Shown here: positions 54,823-64,000 of the stretch, piece after piece
Layout: every line of letters begins with the position of its first letter
How positions within the stretch are numbered: the stretch's first letter is position 1
NCBI GenBank assembly: GCA_963721345.1
Contig: CAVRIT010000001.1
Coordinates: forward strand, 434,001-498,000
DNA from: JACDAN01 sp963721345
GTDB lineage: Bacteria; Actinomycetota; Thermoleophilia; Gaiellales; Gaiellaceae
Direction of reading: 5' to 3'
Length of the DNA: 64,000 nucleotides
The notes under the pieces: model-generated
What the model was told of the DNA's origin: nothing
What the model saw: the letters and a program-made list of their open reading frames with translations, nothing else
The model's database searches: none
Translations under genes and position numbers: made by a program

Positions 54823-55527
54823 CTACGCCCGGGCCAACACGCCGGGGTTCGTCTCGACGTACTCCTGCGCGCGCCGGAGGTCTTTCGGGGTGTTGACGGT
54901 CAGCCACAAGCCCTCGTGGCGGAACGCGCGGAGGCGAGCCTCGGCGGCGAGCTCGGGGAACGTCGTCGTCTCGTGGTCGCCGCGCTCGGGGAGCCGCTTG
55001 ATCGCTTCCTGCTCCAGCACGTAGAGGCCGGTGTTGATCCAGAACGGCAGGCGCGGCGCCTCGCGGAAGCCCCTGACAACGTCGTCGTCGTCGAGGTCGA
55101 CGACGCCGAGGTGGCTCTGGAGCGGCGCGACGGTGATCGTCGCGGCGCCGCCGCGCGCACGGTGGGCCTCGTCGAGGTCTCGAAGGTCGAGGTCGAACAG
55201 CTCGTCGCCGTTCATCGCGTAGATCGCCCCCGTTCCGGCGAGTGCCTCAGCCGCCAGGCGCAGCCCTCCGCCTCGCCCGAGCGGCTCCGGCTCGCCGACC
55301 GGCACGATCTCGACGCCGGCCCCGGCGAGCTCCTGTTCGAAGAGCCCCTCGTTTCCTGCCGCGCAGCTCACGATCACGCGGCCGACGCCGGCGGTTGCCA
55401 GGAGCGCAACCTGGTACGCCGCGAGCGGCCGTCCCGCAATCGGGACGAGGGCCTTCGGCTTCCCATCGGCCGCGTCGCCGAGGCGCTCGGCCCTCCCGCC
55501 GGCGAGGATGATCGCCTCGGTCGGCAC
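54823..55527 (-). CDS. Sugar nucleotidyltransferase 2 (GlmU/RmlA-like domain)
   Basis: 234 residues. EAIILAGGRAERLGDAADGK PKALVPIAGRPL (nucleotide loop and Lys), YAMNGDELFDLDL (metal DxD region), and GFREAPRLPFWINTGLYVLE QEAIKRL. Mannose-1-phosphate or hexose-1-phosphate guanylyl/uridylyl transferase is likely. Stop is one base before the dehydrogenase gene region, so the cluster cupin-NTase2-dehydrogenase-LCP reads as one operon with ahcY further down. Confidence 0.9.
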   Translation of the reverse strand: MPTEAIILAGGRAERLGDAADGKPKALVPIAGRPLAAYQVALLATAGVGRVIVSCAAGNEGLFEQELAGAGVEIVPVGEPEPLGRGGGLRLAAEALAGTGAIYAMNGDELFDLDLRDLDEAHRARGGAATITVAPLQSHLGVVDLDDDDVVRGFREAPRLPFWINTGLYVLEQEAIKRLPERGDHETTTFPELAAEARLRAFRHEGLWLTVNTPKDLRRAQEYVETNPGVLARA

Positions 55528-56851
55528 TCAGGCGGGCTCGCGCTCGACCGTCTCCGGCAGCCCGGCGAACTGCGAGGTCGCTCGACCGATGCCTTCGTAG
55601 GCGAACCCGAGCTCGGCCATCGCAGCCGGATCGAGCAGGTTGCGGCCGTCGACGATCAGCGGGTTCCGCATCGCATCGCGCAGCTCGGCACTCGCGAGCC
55701 CGCGCAGCTCGGGCCACTCGGTGACCACGACCGCGGCGTCCGCCTCCTGCACGGCTTCGAGCACGGTGTCCTTGATCGCCACACCCTTGAGCAGCTCACC
55801 GGGCCGCGCGACCGGATCCCAGCCGCGCACCTCCGCGCCCTCCGCCAGCAGCCGGGAGGCGAGAACGATGCTCGGCGCCTCGCGCATGTCGTCTGTGTTC
55901 GGCTTGAAGGAGAGGCCGAGGAGCGCCACCCGCTTGCCGCGCAGCCGGCCGAGGTGCTTCTGGAGCTTCGAGATCACGCGCCGCTTCTGCAGCTCGTTGA
56001 CCTCGATCACCGCAGACAACAACTGGAAGTGGTAGCCGGAGTTCGACGCGAGCTGCTTCAACGCAGAGGCGTCTTTCGGGAAGCACGAACCCGCCATAGC
56101 CGATCCCGGCGCGGAGGAAGTGCGGGCCGAGGCGATGGTCAAGGCCGATGCCGTGCGCGACCTGCTCGACGTCGGCGCCCACCAGCTCGCAGACGTTCGC
56201 GATCTCGTTGATGAAGCTGATGCGCGTCATCAGGAACGCGTTGGCCGCGAGCTTGATCATCTCCGCCGAAGGCACGTCGGAGCGCACGACGGGCGCGTCG
56301 AGCTGCTCGTGCAGCGCCGCGACCCGGTCGCCGTCCTCGGGGTCGAACGCCCCGATCACGATCCGGTCGGCGTTCGTGAAGTCGCGAACAGCCGTCCCCT
56401 CGGAGAGGAACTCGGGGTTCGACGCGTAGCCGACGTGCTCCAGTCCCCGGGCGTCGAGCGCCGCGCGCACCTTCTCGCCGGTCCCGACCGGCACGGTGCT
56501 CTTCATCACGACGACCGGCCGTCCCTCGAGCTCCGGAAGGTCGTCGAGGACGGTCCAGACCGCAGAGAGGTCGGCGTCGCCGGCGTAGGTCGACGGCGTC
56601 CCCACGCAGATGTAGAGGAACTCGGCATCGCGGGCCGCCTCGTCCGGATCGACCGTGAACGAGAGTCGCTCCCGGTTCCGCTCGACCAGCTCGGGCAGGC
56701 CCGGCTCGTGGAACGGGATCCGGCCGGAGCTCAGCGCGTCGATCTTCTCCGCGGCGACGTCGCGGACCACGATCGTGTGCCCGAGCTCGGCGAAGCAGGC
56801 GCCGGTGACGAGTCCGACCCAGCCGGCCCCGAAGATCCCGACCTTGCTCAT
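55528..56851 (-). pseudogene. UDP-glucose/GDP-mannose dehydrogenase, frameshifted
   Basis: Start ATG 56851 (MSKVGIFGAGWVGLVTGACF A), NAD site, YICVGTPSTYAGDADLS, VVVMKSTVPVGTGEKV, YASNPEFLSEGTAVRDF, and SAEMIKLAANAFLMTRISFI NEIANVCE. At FLRAGIGYGG the frame fails; dropping one base near 56089 gives SCFPKDASALKQLASNSGYH F, the catalytic Cys loop, then LGLSFKPNTDDMREAPS to the TGA at 55528-55530. Corrected length about 440 residues, correct for UDP-glucose 6-dehydrogenase, which makes UDP-glucuronate. ATGA overlap with the LCP gene. Break at the active-site loop would abolish activity if real. Confidence 0.85.
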
Positions 56852-58821
56852 CGCCGTGTCTTCTTCGGCTTCTTGTCGCCCGCGAGCGGGCGAAGGCCGC
56901 GCGCGATCGAGAGCATCGTCTCGTTGGAGAGCGTGTCGCGGAGCGTGTTCACGACCCAGTAGCTTGCCTGGTCGGTCTTCAGGACGACCATGTGGAGCCG
57001 CGCCCCGTCGTAGTAGAGGTCGTAGTCGCGACCGCCGATCCGCCGGCTGACGTTCTTCGCCTCGAGCACCGGGGCGTCGTTCCAGGTCGTCTGCTGGATC
57101 CCCCAGTACTCCTGCGCGCCGTTCCGGAAGGTCTGGCGCAGCGCCTTGTGCTCTCCGTTGACCCAGTAGAGCCGGGTTCCGTTCTCCCAGTGGATCGTCG
57201 AGGTGCGCTCGACGAGGCTCGGGACCATCAGCGGGAACCCAGCCTTCCGCGCCCTCGCCCGCAGGGCGCCGAGGGTGAGGCTCGGGTTCCGGATCGTGCT
57301 CGGCGGCTGGCGCTCGGGCGTGCGATCGACCGGAGCCGGCGCAAGGTTCCCCCTGAACGACTGACCGGCCACGACGATCACCATCGCGGTGTTGGCAAAG
57401 GGCGCGATCGCCGGCGTGAACGGCCCCGCCGCGTCGGCCGAGCCGAAGAGGTTCGCCACCGCCCGGGCCGCCGCCGCCGCGCCGCGCTGATTCGGGTCGT
57501 GGAAGACCTGCGTCCGGACCTTCCACGGTTTGGGCGCGTTGGCGAGAACGCCCTCCGGCGGCTGCAGCATCCGGTAGCCGCGCCGGTCGAGCAGGAAGCT
57601 CCCGTTCGCGGCGGAGCCGGTGACACCGTTCCCGTTGAGCACGACGATCGACGTCCTGCCCGGCGCGGGCGCCTTTCCACCCGGCAGCCTCGGCCGCTGG
57701 CCGAGCGCCGCCGCGGTCGCCTTCTCGCCGGCGTTGACATCCGGCGTCTCGAACTCGTCGACCGCAGAGCTGATGTTGGACGGGTCGGTCGTCAGCTGGT
57801 TGTACCCGGTGAGCCCGCCGATCTTCGACTGGTAGATCCGCCCCGGCGGCAGCTGGAGCGCGAAGAGCGCCCAGCCCCGAATCTCGCCGGGATCGAGCGC
57901 CTTGCCGCCGCCCCGCCCGATCTTCACGTTCTTCCGGATCACGCCCGTCACCTTCGGAATCGCCGAGAGCTTGAACGAGTGCGAGAGACGCTCCTTGAGT
58001 GCCCGCATGAACAGCCGCTGGCGCTCGAGGCGATAAAGGTCCGAGTCGGTGTGCCGGTAGCGCACGAACGACAGCGCCTGACGGCCCGTCAGCTTCTGGT
58101 ACCCCGGCTGAAGGTCGATCGGCGGGAACGTCGGACCGCCGCCCGAGTTGTCGTTGAAGTACCGGCGGTCGATGTCCAGCCAGACGCCGCCGAGCTTGTC
58201 GACGGTCTGGATGAAGCCCCGGTAGTCGATCGTCACGAGGTAGTGAATCGGGACGCCGGTCAGCCGCCGGACCGTCTCCACCGTCCCGGGCAGCCCGCAC
58301 TGCGCGTACGCCGCGTTGATCGGCCCCGTGAACGGAAGGCGGCCCGGGCAGTGGATGTCGACGAGGAGGTCGCGCGGGAAGGAGAGCATCGAAAGCGTCG
58401 CGAGGTTCGGGTCGGCGCGCATGAGGATCACGGTGTCGGCGCGGCCGCCGCGCTCCTCCTCGGACGCCCAGCGCCGGGTGTCCTGCCCGACGACGATCGC
58501 GATCGCGGGGCGGTCCGGCAGCGGGATCTCGAGTTGGTTCGCGACCTTGCGGATGTTCGGGTCGCTCCGTGACAGGCGATCGATGTCGACGATCGTCTGC
58601 TCGCCCTCCAGCCAGTAGCCGCCCGCCACGCCGACGAGCAGCGAGATCGAGCCGAGGACGAGCACCATGAGGATCCGGACCAGGACGCCGATGAAGCCGC
58701 GCCGCCTGCCTGGTTGCTCGTAGCGCGTGATCGGCGTCAGCCCGGCGGGAGGGAGCACCGCGCGCCCGTTTCCGTTCGCTCCGGCGGTGCGCCCGACTCC
58801 TCGCTTCAGCGTCGTCTTCAT
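56848..58821 (-). CDS. LytR-CpsA-Psr family wall-polymer ligase
   Basis: 657 residues. Cytoplasmic front, one TM helix (VLVRILMVLVLGSISLLVGV A), an LCP domain at about 95-330 (GRADTVILMRADPNLATLSM LSFPRDLLVDI, INAAYAQCGLPGTVETV, LTGVPIHYLVTIDYRGFIQT VDKLGGVWLDI, GRQALSFVRYRHTDSDLYRL ERQRLFMRAL), and a LytR_C domain (TSIVVLNGNGVTGSAANGSF). A further 170-residue C-terminal part is unusual. LCP enzymes transfer teichoic acid, capsule or arabinogalactan-type glycans from undecaprenyl carriers to peptidoglycan. Neighbouring sugar-activation genes support that role. Confidence 0.94.
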   Translation of the reverse strand: MKTTLKRGVGRTAGANGNGRAVLPPAGLTPITRYEQPGRRRGFIGVLVRILMVLVLGSISLLVGVAGGYWLEGEQTIVDIDRLSRSDPNIRKVANQLEIPLPDRPAIAIVVGQDTRRWASEEERGGRADTVILMRADPNLATLSMLSFPRDLLVDIHCPGRLPFTGPINAAYAQCGLPGTVETVRRLTGVPIHYLVTIDYRGFIQTVDKLGGVWLDIDRRYFNDNSGGGPTFPPIDLQPGYQKLTGRQALSFVRYRHTDSDLYRLERQRLFMRALKERLSHSFKLSAIPKVTGVIRKNVKIGRGGGKALDPGEIRGWALFALQLPPGRIYQSKIGGLTGYNQLTTDPSNISSAVDEFETPDVNAGEKATAAALGQRPRLPGGKAPAPGRTSIVVLNGNGVTGSAANGSFLLDRRGYRMLQPPEGVLANAPKPWKVRTQVFHDPNQRGAAAAARAVANLFGSADAAGPFTPAIAPFANTAMVIVVAGQSFRGNLAPAPVDRTPERQPPSTIRNPSLTLGALRARARKAGFPLMVPSLVERTSTIHWENGTRLYWVNGEHKALRQTFRNGAQEYWGIQQTTWNDAPVLEAKNVSRRIGGRDYDLYYDGARLHMVVLKTDQASYWVVNTLRDTLSNETMLSIARGLRPLAGDKKPKKTRR

Positions 58822-58867
58822 AAAAGATGTGCGAAGCGCCCTTCCGGGCGCCGAGGGCCAGGATAGC

Positions 58868-62476
<3,609 letters not shown>

Positions 62477-62482
62477 GGAGAA

Positions 62483-62509
62483 CGCTCCTGCCCAAAGAGG
62501 TCAGGAGCG
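62483..62509 (-). promoter_or_regulatory. Shine-Dalgarno-masking hairpin in the metH leader
   Basis: On the transcribed strand CGCTCCTG and CAGGAGCG pair over 8 bp with an 11-base loop. The 3' arm contains the AGGAG ribosome site of metH. The rest of the 122-base leader (62477-62598) has further pairing potential (CTGG/CCAG, GGCG/CGCC) around two A-rich stretches, so it may be a ligand-sensing switch. No known riboswitch consensus was matched by eye. Confidence 0.5.
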
Positions 62510-62598
62510 GAGGCTCACTGGCTCTTTAGGCGTTTTTTAGGCTGGTCGCCAAGCTGCCTTCAAAGCTCTCCAGCTGGATCCCAGGGTACCAGCGGCGC

Positions 62599-63339
62599 CT
62601 ATCGCCAGACGTGGCAGACGATCGGCGTGACACCGGGGCCGATGGCGCAGACCCGGTACCTCTCAGCCTTCCCGCTCTTCAGGTGGTGCCGGAACCGCCC
62701 GTCGCTCATCTGGGCGAGGAACGAGTTCTCGCGGCGCCACCCGGCGCCGAGGGCCGAGTTGTAGAGGTCGAGGTACACGTTCCGGCCGTACCCGTCGAGT
62801 GGCACGCCCCAGGACGTCGAGCGAAACCCGTGCACCGCGCGGCCGCGGAAGGTGTACCGGCCGACGACGTACTCCCCGATCGTCCGCACGCCTTTGAACT
62901 GCGCGACGCTCGTGAAGTGCGACGGCCAGAGCTCGATCGGCGCGGACGCCCCGCCGCTGTTCGCCTTCAGCCGCTCGAACCGCTGCAGCGTCCACCAGCT
63001 CCCGTCGTAGCCGGTGCACGCCGCCACCACGTACGGCAGCTCCGGACCGGTGTACCGCCCACACGAGCCGCCGCCGCGCATGCTCTGGCCCGAGTAGTCC
63101 TTGCGGAACTTCACCTGGGGGCGATCGGGCTTGCGGTCCCCGTTCCTGTCGACCGGGTGGAGCGCGTCGATCGCGCCCCAGAGGCTGACCCGCCCGGTCC
63201 CCACGCCGCCGCGCCAGGTGATGTCGGCCTGCCCGCCCGAGATTCGGAGCGTCTCGGACCGCGTGTTGCGATCGAGGATCCTCGACGAGGACCCGGCCGC
63301 AGCGGAGAACGGCGCCAGACCGAGGGCCAAGGCGAACAT
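62599..63339 (-). CDS. Secreted protein of unknown function
   Basis: 246 residues from ATG 63339. The same frame extends to a CTG at 63363 giving a better signal peptide (MKSRIVIGMFALALGLAPFS AAA), but ATG is used here. Mature part: a domain with several Cys (GGGSCGRYTGPELPYVVAAC TGYDGSWWTLQRFE, RVCAIGPGVTPIVCHVW) and Tyr/Trp-rich segments (GRNVYLDLYNSALGAGW). Family not recognised. Lies between atpC and metH on the same strand; transcription from the ATP synthase operon could reach it. Confidence 0.7.
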   Translation of the reverse strand: MFALALGLAPFSAAAGSSSRILDRNTRSETLRISGGQADITWRGGVGTGRVSLWGAIDALHPVDRNGDRKPDRPQVKFRKDYSGQSMRGGGSCGRYTGPELPYVVAACTGYDGSWWTLQRFERLKANSGGASAPIELWPSHFTSVAQFKGVRTIGEYVVGRYTFRGRAVHGFRSTSWGVPLDGYGRNVYLDLYNSALGAGWRRENSFLAQMSDGRFRHHLKSGKAERYRVCAIGPGVTPIVCHVWR

Positions 63340-63366
63340 CCCGATGACGATGCGGCTCTTCAGGTG

Positions 63367-63840
63367 TCAGCCCGCGGGTGGCGCTACGGGCCGGACACGG
63401 CCGCTGCCCCCGCCTCCCGAGTAGACGTCGAGCTGGTTCTGCGCGTGGGCGATCCGCTGCTCCACCTGCCAGCGATCCGCGTCGGACTCCCCGCGCTCGA
63501 TGCGCTCGAGCTCGGCCTGGGCCTCCTCGAGCTGCTGCTGCGCACGCTGCGGATCGATCTCCTGAGCGTCGACCGCGTCGTCGACCAGCGCCAACGCCCG
63601 GTCCTGTTCGACCTTGAAGAAGCCGGGCCCCGTGGCGAACTCCCGGATCTCCTCCTGCTCGCGCCGGATGTAGATCCGCGTCCCCCCCGCCTTCAGCGTC
63701 GCGACGAGCGGCGCGTGACGCGCGAGGATGCCGATCTCTCCGGCCGCGCCGGGCACGACCAGCATCTCGACCTCTCCTTCGAACGCCGCCCCCTCGGGTG
63801 TGACCAGCGAGAGGTCGAAGGTGCGCCGATCCTCCACCAC
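63367..63840 (-). CDS. atpC: ATP synthase F1 epsilon subunit
   Basis: 157 residues. RTFDLSLVTPEGAAFEGEVE MLVVPGAAGEIGILARHAPL VATLKAGGTRIY is the beta-sandwich of epsilon; the C-terminal helices (QEIDPQRAQQQLEEAQAELE RIERG) follow. A Gly/Pro tail (SGGGGSGRVRPVAPPAG) extends the usual end. It is the last gene of the F0F1 operon, six bases after the atpD stop. Start could be TTG 63840 or GTG 63837. Confidence 0.94.
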   Translation of the reverse strand: MVEDRRTFDLSLVTPEGAAFEGEVEMLVVPGAAGEIGILARHAPLVATLKAGGTRIYIRREQEEIREFATGPGFFKVEQDRALALVDDAVDAQEIDPQRAQQQLEEAQAELERIERGESDADRWQVEQRIAHAQNQLDVYSGGGGSGRVRPVAPPAG

Positions 63841-63846
63841 AAGCGC

Positions 63847-64000
63847 CTAGGCCGGGACGGGCTCTTCTTCGCGTGCCGGCTCGGAGTCCTCTGCCGGCGC
63901 CTCCGCCGCGGGCTCCGGCTCGGACTCGCCTGCGAGCTCGCGGCCCTTCGCGACGGCCTGCTCGATCGTGCCGACCATGTAGAACGCCTGCTCGGGCAAA
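63847..64000 (-). CDS. atpD: ATP synthase F1 beta subunit, C-terminal end
   Basis: Only the last 50 codons are in the window. LPEQAFYMVGTIEQAVAKGR EL is the conserved end of AtpD (LPEQAFYMVG). A 28-residue acidic tail (ESEPEPAAEAPAEDSEPARE then EEPVPA) is added before the TAG at 63847-63849, which is longer than usual. The rest lies beyond the right edge. Confidence 0.95.
   Translation of the reverse strand, partial: LPEQAFYMVGTIEQAVAKGRELAGESEPEPAAEAPAEDSEPAREEEPVPA

Noticed and set aside
62477..62598. SAM-II, SAM-I, SAH or cobalamin riboswitch before metH
   Set aside because: None of their conserved cores could be aligned by eye; only the SD-masking hairpin is supported.

Overview
The window looks like chromosomal DNA of a high-GC actinobacterium. 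Thermoleophilia (the Gaiella/Solirubrobacter side) is my best guess. Grounds: uniformly GC-rich codons; GTG and TTG starts; many secreted proteins with long proline linkers; an in-line atpD-atpC end; pdxS-pdxT-yebC in a row; a one-piece tmRNA encoding the tag ADNNRALALAA; and a tRNA gene without an encoded CCA. I see no phage, insertion sequence, CRISPR array or rRNA. The placement is inference and was not tested by a search.

Layout. 1-2439 (+): a lipoprotein-like end, a cupredoxin and an unknown secreted protein, the last two frameshifted. 2436-5623 (-): metallophosphatase-pdxS-pdxT-yebC (vitamin B6 synthesis plus a YebC factor). 5676-11374: a Ca-binding-repeat protein, then a (+) block with a zinc-ribbon protein, a degenerate receiver-ANTAR regulator, two DUF3494 (ice-binding-like) adhesins each preceded by the same leader motif, and an L,D-transpeptidase coupled to the first adhesin; then a tRNA. 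11449-17435: YjbQ protein, phosphoesterase, nucleotidyltransferase, a glycosidase with a discoidin domain and an MFS exporter. 17432-20596 (-): a polar amino-acid ABC importer. 20668-27174: small zinc protein, SnoaL-like protein, methyltransferase, MmcQ/YjbR protein, M15 peptidase, two guanidino-type and wall-type enzymes, a GH26-like protein and a TOPRIM protein. 27176-30016 (-): a 946-residue RTX-like protein. 30082-34096: pterin dehydratase, matrixin protease, GNAT, the tmRNA-SmpB locus with a small double-glycine peptide gene, and agmatine deiminase.

34059-40095 (-) is a tightly overlapping run: esterase, ring-cleaving dioxygenase, RNase R, FtsX, FtsE and RF2 (prfB with its programmed frameshift). 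40162-47214 (+) holds a large LuxR/MalT-like regulator and a four-gene coupled cassette ending in two paralogous seven-repeat propeller proteins. 47234-64000 is nearly all (-): secA, an unknown, hpf, a broken comF, two sugar nucleotidyltransferases around ahcY, a MerR regulator and a cupin, a nucleotide-sugar dehydrogenase and an LCP ligase (a wall-polymer set), metH with a Shine-Dalgarno-masking leader, a secreted unknown, atpC and the end of atpD.

An important caveat: at least seven conserved genes (cupredoxin, 1566 gene, yebC, second DUF3494, M15 peptidase, comF, nucleotide-sugar dehydrogenase) are interrupted by single-base shifts, and smpB and rnr lack a normal start. Several of these are housekeeping genes, so residual sequencing or assembly errors are the likelier cause for most. 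The most interesting candidate system is the ANTAR regulator with the two leader-bearing DUF3494 genes and the coupled L,D-transpeptidase (6825-11267).
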